Counted from the first letter of the stretch, positions 23,270 through 33,298 are shown. The stretch: 39,289 nucleotides of DNA from a bacterium BMS3Bbin09 (GCA_002897915.1 BDTS01000085.1:1-39289); one strand, 5' to 3'. Made by a program: numbers and translations. The notes: generated from the letters alone by a model not told the origin.

Positions 23270-24637
23270 TTACTTTTTCTTTATATTTTTGATACGGGCA
23301 AGGACCATCTTCCTGGCCGTCCCGCCGAATGACTTCCTGGCGTCAACAGATGCCTCAATGCTTATGTGCTTAAAGATATCGCTGCCAATCTTTTTCGAAT
23401 ACTTCTTAAACTCTTTAAGTTCCAGCTCCATCAGGGTCTTGTCCTTATCAATACAATGCTTGACTATACTGCCCGTAATAGCGTGCGCATCCCTGAAAGG
23501 AACGCCCTTATTCACCAGATAGTCGGCAATGTCGGTCGCGGTCAGGAAACCGGCATCCGTCGCGCTGACGATATTCTTCTTTTTGAACTTCATCCCGGGC
23601 ATCATTTTGTTCAGGACATCAAGGCAGGCCTTGACCGTATCAACGGTATCGAATACCGGCTCCTTGTCTTCCTGCATGTCCCTGTTGTACGCGAGCGGAA
23701 GTCCCTTCATTATTGTAAGGATAGACATCAGGTTTCCGTACACCCTTCCTGTCTTGCCCCTTGTGAGTTCGAGCACGTCAGGGTTCTTCTTCTGCGGCAT
23801 AATACTCGAACCCGTAGTGAACGCGTCCGGGAGCTCCACAAACCCGAACTCCTCGCTGTTCCATATTATGATCTCCTCCGCAAACCGCGAGAGGTGCATC
23901 ATCAGCATGCTTGCCGCGGATATAAATTCAACCGCAAAGTCCCTGTCGGAAACAGTGTCTATACTATTCTCTGTTACAGCTGGAAACTTCAGAAGCTTTG
24001 CCACATACTTCCTGTCTATAGGCAGTGTGGTTCCCGCAAGCGCGGCAGCGCCGAGCGGCAGAACATTCAACCTCTTGAGGCAGTCCGCGAACCTTCCGCT
24101 GTCACGTTCAAGCATCTCATAGTACGCGAGCATGTGGTGCGATAGAAGGACGGGCTGCGCCCTCTGCAGGTGCGTATAGCCCGGCATGATCATATCAATG
24201 TTCTTTTCAGCGATCTTCAGGAACGCTTTCTGAAGGCCCTTTATCAGTTTTTGGATCGTATTTATCTCATCCCTCAGATAGAGCCTGAGGTCGAGCGAGA
24301 CCTGGTCGTTCCTGCTCCTGGCAGTATGGACCTTGCCCCCGACAGGGCCTATCTTTTTGATAAGGGCGTGCTCTATGTTCATATGCACGTCTTCGAGGCT
24401 CTCCTTAAAGCGGAACTTCCCGCTCTCAATCTCTTTGGCGATCTCATTGAGACCCTTTATAATAGATACCGATTCTTTGGATAAAATTACCTTCTGCTTT
24501 GCAAGCATCTTTACGTGCGCAATGCTCCCCTCGATATCGTGCCTCCAGAAACGCGCGTCAAAAGATACGGACTCGGTAAAGCTCTCAACCGTGCCTTCTG
24601 TCTGTTCCTTGAACCTTCCACCCCATAGTTTCTTCAT
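23270..24637 (-). CDS. argH: Argininosuccinate lyase
   Basis: A 455-aa fumarase-superfamily enzyme that splits argininosuccinate into arginine and fumarate. [27 protein letters not shown] is the family start, [20 protein letters not shown] and [17 protein letters not shown] hold substrate-binding residues, and [14 protein letters not shown] is the signature loop with the catalytic serine. I use the ATG at 24637; the track start at 24673 is the TTG of a perfect -35 box. No Shine-Dalgarno is present and the -10 ends seven bases before the ATG, so the mRNA is probably leaderless. It heads the operon running to rph and is divergent from lexA. Confidence 0.96.
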   Translation of the reverse strand: MKKLWGGRFKEQTEGTVESFTESVSFDARFWRHDIEGSIAHVKMLAKQKVILSKESVSIIKGLNEIAKEIESGKFRFKESLEDVHMNIEHALIKKIGPVGGKVHTARSRNDQVSLDLRLYLRDEINTIQKLIKGLQKAFLKIAEKNIDMIMPGYTHLQRAQPVLLSHHMLAYYEMLERDSGRFADCLKRLNVLPLGAAALAGTTLPIDRKYVAKLLKFPAVTENSIDTVSDRDFAVEFISAASMLMMHLSRFAEEIIIWNSEEFGFVELPDAFTTGSSIMPQKKNPDVLELTRGKTGRVYGNLMSILTIMKGLPLAYNRDMQEDKEPVFDTVDTVKACLDVLNKMMPGMKFKKKNIVSATDAGFLTATDIADYLVNKGVPFRDAHAITGSIVKHCIDKDKTLMELELKEFKKYSKKIGSDIFKHISIEASVDARKSFGGTARKMVLARIKNIKKK

Positions 24638-24644
24638 GAAAGTA

Positions 24645-24673
24645 AGAATAAAAGAAATACGGTTAAATGTCAA
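24645..24673 (-). promoter_or_regulatory. argH operon promoter (TTGACA-N17-TATTCT)
   Basis: TTGACA (24673-24668), a 17-base spacer and TATTCT (24650-24645) form a near-consensus sigma-70 promoter. Only seven bases separate the -10 from the argH ATG, so the start of transcription would fall on or next to the start codon. Confidence 0.75.
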
Positions 24674-24717
24674 AATTTTAGATAAATATTGAGGTTGAAT
24701 CTCGATATGAAATAATC

Positions 24718-24748
24718 TTGACTTATACTATACGTTTGTATAGTATAA
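24718..24748 (+). promoter_or_regulatory. lexA promoter with SOS-box-like palindrome
   Basis: TTGACT (24718-24723), 17 bases, TAGTAT (24741-24746), then ATG at 24753. Inside it is a perfect inverted repeat, TTATACTATAC-GTTT-GTATAGTATAA (24723-24748), covering spacer and -10. This is the expected position for LexA autorepression, but it differs from the E. coli CTGT-N8-ACAG and the Gram-positive GAAC-N4-GTTC boxes. It may also influence the divergent argH promoter 45 bases away. Confidence 0.75.
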
Positions 24749-24752
24749 TAAT

Positions 24753-25373
24753 ATGACGCCCGCAAGATCAAAAGAACCTACAAAAAAGCAGCAGTCTGTG
24801 CTCGAATTCATCAAGGCCCACCTGATCGAAAAAGGCTTTCCCCCAACTGTGCGTGAGACAGCCGCGCACTTCGGTTTCGCGAGCCCCCTCTCGGCACAAC
24901 TGCATATAAACGCACTGATCAAGAAGGGCTTTTTAAAAAAGACCCCGTTCAAGCAGCGCTCCCTTGAAATAATCGGGCTCAAACCCGCGGAAGACACAAA
25001 GATCCCCCTGCTCGGAACCGTCAGGGCGGGCGCGCCCATGCTGGCTGAAGAGAACATAGAATACTACATTAATATCGACAAGGACCTCTTCCGGACTGAG
25101 GACGGCTTTGCGCTCAGGGTCATAGGTGACAGCATGATCGACGCGGGGATACTCGAAGGCGACATAGCCCTGATCGCCCCCGGCAAAGAGGCACGCAACA
25201 GGGACATCGTCGTTGCTCTTATAGAAAACGAGGCCACGATCAAGAGGTTCTTCCTTGACAGAAGCACCGTAACGCTCGTGCCCGAGAATAAGGACATGGA
25301 GCCTATGAAGTTCAGCCCAAATGACGTAACGATAATCGGCAGGGTCATAGGCATAATGAGGACGATCAGATGA
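24753..25373 (+). CDS. lexA: LexA repressor
   Basis: A 206-aa SOS repressor. The N-terminal winged helix (TKKQQSVLEFIKAHLIEKGFPPTVRETAAHFGFASPLSAQLHINALIKKGFL) has an altered recognition helix (FASPLSAQLHIN), in keeping with its unusual operator. The C-terminal S24 peptidase domain has the Ala92-Gly93 self-cleavage site in TVRAGAPML, Ser127 in GDSMIDAGI and Lys164 in ATIKRFF. RecA-stimulated autocleavage would derepress the operon. No Shine-Dalgarno precedes the ATG and promoter spacing predicts a leaderless mRNA. It overlaps the next gene by ATGA; lexA-unknown-dinB form one SOS operon. Confidence 0.95.
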   Translation: MTPARSKEPTKKQQSVLEFIKAHLIEKGFPPTVRETAAHFGFASPLSAQLHINALIKKGFLKKTPFKQRSLEIIGLKPAEDTKIPLLGTVRAGAPMLAEENIEYYINIDKDLFRTEDGFALRVIGDSMIDAGILEGDIALIAPGKEARNRDIVVALIENEATIKRFFLDRSTVTLVPENKDMEPMKFSPNDVTIIGRVIGIMRTIR

Positions 25374-25618
25374 TCGAGATCGGGGAGCGCGTATTCGTTA
25401 TCGCTGCCTTCGGAAGGAGCATAAGGCTCAAACCCCTCAGGTTCACATGGTCCGACAGGCAGATCAATATAAAGGATGTCACATATGAATGGACCACATC
25501 AGAAGGAACAAGCAAACTGCTGCACTTCTCGGTCACTGACGGCAATACACTTTACGAACTAAGCTTCAATACAAACTCTATACTGTGGATGCTTGAGGGA
25601 GTGGAGACGGATGCGTGA
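25370..25618 (+). CDS. 82-aa unknown protein between lexA and dinB
   Basis: I do not recognise a named family. The protein is mostly beta-strand with several aromatics: ERVFVIAAFGRSIRLKPLRFTWSDRQINIKDVTYEWTTSEG, then KLLHFSVTDGNTLYELSFNTNSILWMLEGVE. It is not ImuA, SulA or RecX by length or motif. It has weak resemblance to short proteins of the DUF6504 kind, which also occur next to Y-family polymerase genes; this is a tentative comparison. Overlaps of ATGA with lexA and GTGA with dinB show it is translated as the middle member of the SOS operon, so a DNA-damage or Pol IV accessory role is inferred. Confidence 0.8.
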   Translation: MIEIGERVFVIAAFGRSIRLKPLRFTWSDRQINIKDVTYEWTTSEGTSKLLHFSVTDGNTLYELSFNTNSILWMLEGVETDA

Positions 25619-26826
25619 GAACTATCCTCCTCATAGACATGGATTCTTTCTTCGCGTCGGTCGAGCAGCAATCAAACCCCGGACTCCGCGGAAAGCCGAT
25701 CGCGGTCATCGGCTCCAGAAAAAGGACCGTCATCACGACCGCGTCTTATGAAGCAAGGACATTCGGTGTAAAGACCGGGATGAACATGTGGGAGGCAAAA
25801 AAACTCTGCCCCCATCTGATATTCGTTGTCGGCGACAACAGAAAATACGCGCACACCTGCGAAGGACTCAAGAATATCTATTCCTCTTACACATCCGAGG
25901 TCGAGGTCTATTCAATCGACGAGGCGTTCCTGGACATAACCGCCTCCAGTCTTTTCGGAAGCCCGCTCGAGATAGGGGGAAAAATAAAACAAAGAATAAA
26001 AAAAGAGTTCGGACTGAATGCGAGCGTGGGCATCGGGCCGAACAAACTGATCGCAAAGCTCGCGTGCGGCCTCTCGAAACCTAACGGGTTAATGTGGATG
26101 ACGCCCGAGACCATCCAAGCTATACTCGAAAAACTCCCGGTCAAGGAGCTATGGGGCATCGGGAAAAAGACCGCGAAAAAACTTAACTCGCTCGGCATAT
26201 ATACCTGCGGTCAACTCGGCAGTACCCCTGCAAGTTTTCTAAGAGATCAGTTCGGGATAATCGGTGAAAGACTCAGGCTGATGGGTATGGGCATATATAG
26301 TTCAGAGATCGATTGCGAAAGAGAGGAGCCGAAGTCAATCGGTCACAGCATGACCCTCCCGCATGATATATGGCACGAAAAAGATATCCGGGCATACATC
26401 CTGAAACTCTCCGAAATGGTCGGGAGCCGCGCAAGGAGATACAGCCTTATGGGAAACGTAATAAGCGTGACCATCAGGTACAAAAATTTTGAGACCTTTT
26501 CGAGGCAGTCAAGGATAACACACACGAACGATACGCACATTATTTATAACAATGCAATGAGAATATTAAAAGGCATAAAGCTCAAGGCACCGATAAGGCT
26601 TCTTGGTATCAGTATCTCCGGGCTAGCAGAATCTGAAAGGCCCGAACAGCTTCACCTGCTGCGGGAACATTCGAAAAGACACGATCTGCTCAGGGCAATT
26701 GACAGTATTAATGACAGGTACGGCGGGGCCACACTTTCATGGGCGGGCTATATGCCCTGCAGATCAAGGAGGCCTGTGATCTCACCGGCCTGGAGGCCGA
26801 ACGGAATCCATCGAACTAACGTTTAA
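25615..26826 (+). CDS. dinB: DNA polymerase IV (Y family)
   Basis: A 403-aa translesion polymerase. RTILLIDMDSFFASVEQQ holds the first metal-binding aspartates, KRTVITTASYEARTFGVKTGM is the fingers/steric-gate region, and VEVYSIDEAFLDIT carries the catalytic Asp-Glu pair. ASVGIGPNKLIAKLACGLSKPNG follows and the helix-hairpin-helix is PVKELWGIGKKTAKKLNSLGI. The little-finger domain is at about 235-350. The usual C-terminal beta-clamp motif is not obvious; the tail is basic (CRSRRPVISPAWRPNGIHR). Translation starts at GTG overlapping the upstream stop. LexA control is inferred from the operon. Confidence 0.94.
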   Translation: MRTILLIDMDSFFASVEQQSNPGLRGKPIAVIGSRKRTVITTASYEARTFGVKTGMNMWEAKKLCPHLIFVVGDNRKYAHTCEGLKNIYSSYTSEVEVYSIDEAFLDITASSLFGSPLEIGGKIKQRIKKEFGLNASVGIGPNKLIAKLACGLSKPNGLMWMTPETIQAILEKLPVKELWGIGKKTAKKLNSLGIYTCGQLGSTPASFLRDQFGIIGERLRLMGMGIYSSEIDCEREEPKSIGHSMTLPHDIWHEKDIRAYILKLSEMVGSRARRYSLMGNVISVTIRYKNFETFSRQSRITHTNDTHIIYNNAMRILKGIKLKAPIRLLGISISGLAESERPEQLHLLREHSKRHDLLRAIDSINDRYGGATLSWAGYMPCRSRRPVISPAWRPNGIHRTNV

Positions 26827-26834
26827 GAAAAGTG

Positions 26835-26879
26835 CCATAGAGCAATAGTACAGAAATGCAATAGGGAAATGTAGGGGCG
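26835..26879. repeat. Degenerate 8-bp repeats plus GTAGGGGC half-palindrome
   Basis: CCATAGAG, CAATAGTA, CAGAAATG and CAATAGGG (26835-26866) lead into GTAGGGGCGGG (26871 onward). This is a decayed version of the arrangement at 13500-13634. It lies between the convergent dinB and glgC genes. Confidence 0.55.
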
Positions 26880-26890
26880 GGAAATGATAA

Positions 26891-28111
26891 TTAGAGATGC
26901 GATGTCTTCTTGTCACTCGCGATTACCGTGATCCCTGACGGGTCGTTATGCGCGCGCCAGTAAGGCTCCTTACTGTCATATCCTATATGGACGTTTTCTT
27001 CGATTACATTGTAGGAATCAACAATCACCTTGTTCAGCTTACAGCCCTTCTTTAATAGAACCCTGTCCATTACTATAGAGTCCCTTACTTCAACGCCGTC
27101 CTCGATAATGGTTCCTTTTCGTATCACGGAGTTTATGATCTTTGCCTTGTTGATCACCACTCCCTCGGCAACTATGCTGTTGGTGACCTCACCGCCTATG
27201 ATCCTTGTTGCCGGAAGTTCGTTCCTTGACGGGCGGATGGGCCAGCGGTCATTATAGATATCAAAGAGAGGCTTCTCCCCGAGCATGTCCTGGTGCGCGT
27301 CCCAGAAGGCCTTGATATTACCGACGTCGCGCCAGTAGCCCTTCTCTTCATAAGGCTTGGTCTCTGGAATGTCATTGTTCACAAAGTCATAGGCAAAAAT
27401 ATCCTTGCCCTTTTTCAGAATGTTTGGTATCACGTGTTTGCCGAAGTCATACTCCTTGTTCCTCTCCGCCTGTATCAATCCCTCTATCAATACATCAGTG
27501 TTAAAGATATAGTTCCCCATAGAACAATAGGCCCGGTTCGGGTCATCCGGCATGGATGGAGGATTTTCCGGTTTCTCTATAAAGTCCTTTATCCTGCCGT
27601 CACTCCCGGCATCGATAATACCAAACGCACTCGCATCAGCGATAGGCACCGGCATTGCGGCAACAGTTGTCTGAGCGCCGCGAGCCAGGTGAAACTCTAT
27701 CATCTGACTTATGTCCATCCGGTATATATGGTCTGCCCCGAATATGAGAACAAGGTCAGGTTTGTGCTGGCGAATGAGATTCATGTTCTGGAACACAGCA
27801 TTGGCCGTCCCATGGAACCAGTCCTTCCCGTACATCATCTGCGGGGGGACAACTGTAACAAAGTGGTCACTCATAACAGCGGACAGTCCCCAATTCTCTC
27901 TTATATGTTCAATAAGGGACTGGGACTTGTACTGCACCAGGAGATAGATCGAATATATCTGTGAATTAATAAGATTGCTAAGGGCAAAGTCAACGATACG
28001 GTAACGTCCGCCGAACGGGACAGATGGTTTGGAACGTTCGAACGTAAGGGGAAAGAGCCTTTCGCCCCTGCCGCCTGCCATTATCATTGCCAGAACTTTT
28101 GGATTTGCCAT
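26891..28111 (-). CDS. glgC: Glucose-1-phosphate adenylyltransferase
   Basis: A 406-aa enzyme making ADP-glucose for glycogen. AMIMAGGRGERLFPLTFERSKPSVPFGGRYRIVDFALSNLINS is the nucleotidyltransferase signature, followed by GTANAVFQNMNLI, ILIFGADHIYRMD-type metal site (LVLIFGADHIYRMDISQMI), FIEKPENPP and YIFNTDVLIEGL. The C-terminal part (GVVINKAKIINSVIRKGTIIEDGVEVRDSIVMDRVLLKKGCKLNKVIVD) is the left-handed beta-helix with hexapeptide repeats. Complete. It appears monocistronic, convergent with dinB; no other glg genes are nearby. Confidence 0.95.
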   Translation of the reverse strand: MANPKVLAMIMAGGRGERLFPLTFERSKPSVPFGGRYRIVDFALSNLINSQIYSIYLLVQYKSQSLIEHIRENWGLSAVMSDHFVTVVPPQMMYGKDWFHGTANAVFQNMNLIRQHKPDLVLIFGADHIYRMDISQMIEFHLARGAQTTVAAMPVPIADASAFGIIDAGSDGRIKDFIEKPENPPSMPDDPNRAYCSMGNYIFNTDVLIEGLIQAERNKEYDFGKHVIPNILKKGKDIFAYDFVNNDIPETKPYEEKGYWRDVGNIKAFWDAHQDMLGEKPLFDIYNDRWPIRPSRNELPATRIIGGEVTNSIVAEGVVINKAKIINSVIRKGTIIEDGVEVRDSIVMDRVLLKKGCKLNKVIVDSYNVIEENVHIGYDSKEPYWRAHNDPSGITVIASDKKTSHL

Positions 28112-28188
28112 CGCACCTGCCTTATAACATAAGTATATATTTCAAGAGATTAGGATAACTAAAAATTTAAATTAAATGCAAACAACAA

Positions 28189-28216
28189 GTAGGGGCAATT
28201 CATGAATTGCCCCTAC
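28189..28216. repeat. Perfect 28-bp GTAGGGGC palindrome downstream of tmRNA
   Basis: GTAGGGGCAATTCA followed by its exact complement. Same constant ends as other copies, but the core is AATTCA/TGAATT. It starts 20 bases after the tmRNA 3' end in the direction of transcription and is followed by TTGTTGTTT, so it may serve as the ssrA terminator. Confidence 0.75.
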
Positions 28217-28235
28217 AGTTCTTTCGATTTTTATT

Positions 28236-28583
<348 letters not shown>

Positions 28584-28601
28584 TCATTTGGTTGTTCAAA
28601 T

Positions 28602-28607
28602 ATTATA
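28602..28607 (-). promoter_or_regulatory. -10 element candidate for ssrA
   Basis: TATAAT on the minus strand 18 bases before the mature tmRNA 5' end, leaving a short leader for RNase P removal. No strong -35 is visible at 17 bases. Confidence 0.4.
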
Positions 28608-28754
28608 ACACATCAAAAAACTATAATATGACCATTGCATAATACCTTATCCTGACTGTATATTTTCCCTATAACAATTCGGTGTATTATTGAGTTATCA
28701 GGAGTTATTTATAGATAACAGCTAATTCATACCAATTTTAGCGTATTTCCCGCC

Positions 28755-28783
28755 TTGTCTATAAATTCATTTTTTATTATATT
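28755..28783 (+). promoter_or_regulatory. groESL promoter
   Basis: TTGTCT (28755-28760), a 17-base spacer and TATATT (28778-28783). The -10 abuts and slightly overlaps the CIRCE element, so HrcA binding would block transcription. Confidence 0.7.
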
Positions 28784-28808
28784 AGCACTCGCCTCGTTAG
28801 AGTGCTAA
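28782..28808 (+). promoter_or_regulatory. CIRCE operator (HrcA binding site)
   Basis: TTAGCACTC-N9-GAGTGCTAA, a perfect match to the CIRCE consensus, 59 bases upstream of the groES ATG. It implies that an HrcA repressor is encoded elsewhere in the genome. Confidence 0.97.
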
Positions 28809-28867
28809 TAACGTATAGTATTTTCAATTAAATAAAATACTTACATAAACAAGAAAGGAAAAAGACT

Positions 28868-29161
28868 ATGAATTTTAAACCGCTAAGAGACAGACTTTTG
28901 GTCAAATATTCTGAAGAGGCCGAAAAGAGCGCTGGAGGGCTCTATATCCCGGACTCAGCAAAAGAAAAACCCCAGGAGGGCAAAGTTGTAGCAGCAGGCA
29001 CGGGCAGGGTAACTGACGACGGCAAGCTGCAGGCAATGGAAGTAAAAGTTGGCGACATAGTGCTTTTCGAAAAGTATGGCGGTTCCAAACTTAAGTTAGA
29101 CGGCACCGAATACATTATCATCAAAGAAGACGAAGTTCTCGGTATATTGGCTAATAAATAA
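28868..29161 (+). CDS. groES: Co-chaperonin GroES
   Basis: A 97-aa lid of the GroEL chamber. NFKPLRDRLLVKYSEEAEKSAGGLYIPDSAKEKPQEGKVVAAGTG covers the beta-barrel and the mobile loop (SAGGLYIPDSAKEKP) that contacts GroEL; VKVGDIVLFEKYGGSKLKLDGTEYIIIKEDEVLGIL is the standard C-terminal half. AAGAAAGGAAAAAG precedes the ATG. Controlled by CIRCE/HrcA and followed 33 bases later by groEL. Confidence 0.97.
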   Translation: MNFKPLRDRLLVKYSEEAEKSAGGLYIPDSAKEKPQEGKVVAAGTGRVTDDGKLQAMEVKVGDIVLFEKYGGSKLKLDGTEYIIIKEDEVLGILANK

Positions 29162-29194
29162 ATCAATTTTCAGTCTTAAAAGGAGGAGTACTAA

Positions 29195-30856
<1,662 letters not shown>

Positions 30857-30885
30857 CATCCGTTTTATCTTTAAAAGTAAAACCC

Positions 30886-30917
30886 AAAGGGAGAAGGCAG
30901 TTGCCTTCTCCCTTTTT
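30886..30917 (+). terminator. groESL Rho-independent terminator
   Basis: AAAGGGAGAAGGCA-GT-TGCCTTCTCCCTTT, a perfect 14-pair stem with a T-run, 30 bases after the groEL stop. The supplied ORF for the following radical-SAM gene starts inside it (TTG at 30901), so that start is rejected. Confidence 0.92.
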
Positions 30918-30948
30918 ATGTAATATACTGGATTTTAGAGACAGTATA

Positions 30949-32817
30949 ATGGAAGCAACAAAACTAAGAAACATCTACTTTATCGAGGCCAGGTCACCCG
31001 GCTCTCACATCTTCAGCTTCACAACTTTGCCCAGGCTCGGTTCCATCCTTTTGGGCACGATACTAAAACGTAAGGGCTACAATGTTAAGGTCTTTATAGA
31101 AGATATAGCCCCACCCGCGTGGGACATGCTCGATGACGCTGATATGGTCTGTATATCCTCGATCACCCCGACTGCAAACAGGGCCTTCCAGCTGGCTGAG
31201 AGGTTTAAAAAAAGCGGAGTACATGTCGCAATAGGCGGCCCCCATTCCACTTTTCTGCCGGACGAGGGGCTGAAGCACGCGGACTACGTGGTAAGGGGAG
31301 AAGGGGAAAAAACGATAGTAGAACTGGTCGAGCACCTCGAGAACAATATACCGCTTGATACCATAAAGGGCCTCTCATTCTTAAACGGGAGCGGGCAGGC
31401 AGTTCATAACCCCGGGCGAGAACTGGAGAGGGAGCTGAGCGATTCTCCGATCCCTGACTTCAACCTTGTGTACCGGTGGGACAGGTCAAAGGTCGTGCCA
31501 ATAGCAACATCCAGGGGTTGTCCTTTCGGATGCAAATTCTGCTCGGTTATCCCGATGTTCGGCAGGAAGTACCGTTTTAAACCGATCGAACGGATACTTG
31601 AAGAGATACGGGCGTCACAGGGAAAAAAGAGACACTTCTTTTTCATCGACGACAATTTCACGGCAAACAGGCAAAGGACCAAAGAACTCCTGCGCGCTAT
31701 GATAAAAAATAATGTAAAGATCGAATGGAGCGCCCAGGTGCGAACAGACGCTGCTAAGGATCCTGAGATGCTGAGTCTTATGAAAAGGGCCGGATGTTTT
31801 GCTGTCTATATTGGCTTTGAATCGATCAACCCGGCAACCCTTTCACTTTACAATAAGGGGCAGGGGCTCAAGGACATCGAGGACTCCATAAGGTCGTTCA
31901 AGAAACACTCTATAAATATTCACGGAATGTTCGTGCTCGGTTCGGATACTGACGACATATCGACGATAAAAAATACAGCTAAGTTCGCGAAGAAACTCAA
32001 CATCGAATCAATACAGTTTATGGTGCTCACTCCGTTTCCCGGCACCCCGGTATTCGAGGACCTAAAAAGCTCGGAACGCCTTATACACAGGGACTGGAGC
32101 AAGTACGACGCGCACCACGCGGTATTCGAACCCAAGCTTATGACAGCCTTTGAACTCCATGTCGAGACACTTAAGGCAATGGCAAGGTTCTATTCCTGGA
32201 GGAATTTTTTCCGCAATCTCTGGCAGTTTGATTTTTTTTATTCGGTTGTCTGCCTCTATGGGAAACGGTCTGTAAAAAAGGCACTTGGCGGCGCCAGAAA
32301 ATACCTGGACAACTTAAAGGAACAGCTTACGGCCGAATTCGATCTAAAGACCGAAAAACTGAGGCAGTATCTACCCCTGAAAAAAGGAAGAGTAAAGAAC
32401 ATTGTTTTAAACACCGAGACGCTCGAAACTAACGAGTCCCGGTTCTTTGCTGTCTTCCTCGGCAAACTGGGCAAGCGACTGGTCGTTACCAGGGAACGTT
32501 TCAGCATAACCAATGAAACCATTGCGATAACCCCGCTTGTCGAACATTTAAAGAACAGGCAGCAGCAGAGTAAGCAACTGTTGGGGGAGTTCTACGAAAA
32601 ACATCGGGAAAAACTGGATTCCGCAAGGGTAATCGATATGGAATCCATTTCACTCTACAAAAGCTGTGTGAACATCGGCCTGCTCCTGAACGCTAACACC
32701 AGAAAGGTCCGCAAGGCTTACGAAAAAGCCCTCAAGAGCGCGGGCGGCAAGGCATTTGAGTGCAACCATATACTGGTAATCATGGAGAGGCAGAAACCTA
32801 CTTCTACCCTTTGTTGA
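30949..32817 (+). CDS. B12-binding-domain radical SAM protein
   Basis: Start at ATG 30949 (622 aa), since the track start lies in the groEL terminator. Residues 1-150 are a cobalamin-binding-like Rossmann region (LGSILLGTILKRKGYNVKVFIEDIAP, ADMVCISSITPTANRAFQLAERFKKSGVHVAIGGPHSTFLPDEGLKHADYVVRGEGE) without an obvious DxHxxG base-on motif. The radical-SAM core has RGCPFGCKFCSV (CxxxCxxC, Cys191/195/198), HFFFIDDNFTANR and YIGFESINPATLSLYNKGQ. About 190 C-terminal residues (after VFEPKLMTAFELHVETLKAM) are poorly recognisable and contain basic helices. The reaction is unknown; relatives act in methylation, hopanoid or pigment pathways. Its 3' end overlaps the convergent ogt gene by 14 bases. Confidence 0.85.
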   Translation: MEATKLRNIYFIEARSPGSHIFSFTTLPRLGSILLGTILKRKGYNVKVFIEDIAPPAWDMLDDADMVCISSITPTANRAFQLAERFKKSGVHVAIGGPHSTFLPDEGLKHADYVVRGEGEKTIVELVEHLENNIPLDTIKGLSFLNGSGQAVHNPGRELERELSDSPIPDFNLVYRWDRSKVVPIATSRGCPFGCKFCSVIPMFGRKYRFKPIERILEEIRASQGKKRHFFFIDDNFTANRQRTKELLRAMIKNNVKIEWSAQVRTDAAKDPEMLSLMKRAGCFAVYIGFESINPATLSLYNKGQGLKDIEDSIRSFKKHSINIHGMFVLGSDTDDISTIKNTAKFAKKLNIESIQFMVLTPFPGTPVFEDLKSSERLIHRDWSKYDAHHAVFEPKLMTAFELHVETLKAMARFYSWRNFFRNLWQFDFFYSVVCLYGKRSVKKALGGARKYLDNLKEQLTAEFDLKTEKLRQYLPLKKGRVKNIVLNTETLETNESRFFAVFLGKLGKRLVVTRERFSITNETIAITPLVEHLKNRQQQSKQLLGEFYEKHREKLDSARVIDMESISLYKSCVNIGLLLNANTRKVRKAYEKALKSAGGKAFECNHILVIMERQKPTSTLC

Positions 32818-33298
32818 TCTTCGAATAAAATTCTATATCAAGCAGTCGCCTCTTGATATCCACACCCAATGAATATCCGCCGATAGAGCCGTCAGACTCA
32901 ATAACCCTGTGACACGGAATAACGATAGGGACAGGGTTTTTTGAGAGAGCCCTGCCAACCGCCCTTGTAGCCGATGGATTACCGATCTTTTCCGCAACCC
33001 ATTTATAGGTCCTTGTCTCACCGAAAGGGATCTCTCTCAATGAGTTCCATACCTTTTTCTCAAAGTCGGTCCCTATGAGGAACTTTATTTTCTGGTTAAA
33101 ACCAGTGCCGGTCCCGGCGAAATATGAGACAATTTCCTTTTTAAAACTTTCTGCTGCAGCAGATTTTTTAAAGGAGATGCCGGAAGGTTTTTGATAAGAT
33201 ATCCGGGTCAGAAATTTCTCTGAAAATTCAATGTAGAACGGTCCAAGTGGTGAATCAAAGATATCATAATAAAGCTGATGTCTGGGTTCACGGCTCAT
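32804..33298 (-). CDS. ogt: Methylated-DNA-[protein]-cysteine S-methyltransferase
   Basis: A 164-aa suicide repair protein that transfers methyl groups from O6-methylguanine to its own cysteine. The N-terminal ribonuclease-like domain is followed by FEKKVWNSLREIPFGETRTYKWVAEKIGNPSATRAVGRALSKNP (HTH with the arginine finger region) and the active site IPCHRVI (Cys129), then GGYSLGVDIKRRLLDIE. No Ada regulatory domain is present. Its ATG overlaps the rel stop by one base (TGATG), indicating co-translation with the ppGpp enzyme. Confidence 0.95.
   Translation of the reverse strand: MSREPRHQLYYDIFDSPLGPFYIEFSEKFLTRISYQKPSGISFKKSAAAESFKKEIVSYFAGTGTGFNQKIKFLIGTDFEKKVWNSLREIPFGETRTYKWVAEKIGNPSATRAVGRALSKNPVPIVIPCHRVIESDGSIGGYSLGVDIKRRLLDIEFYSKINKG

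Noticed and set aside
24638-24673. Track start of argH (TTG at 24673)
   Set aside because: That TTG belongs to a perfect -35 box (TTGACA) with a well-spaced -10. The enzyme begins at MKKLWGGRF.
24744-24749. TATAAT as the lexA -10
   Set aside because: It would give a 20-base spacer and put the start of transcription inside the gene. TAGTAT at 24741 gives the standard 17-base spacing.
30901-30948. Track start of the radical-SAM ORF (TTG at 30901)
   Set aside because: It lies in the 3' arm of the groEL terminator. The ATG at 30949 begins the recognisable protein.
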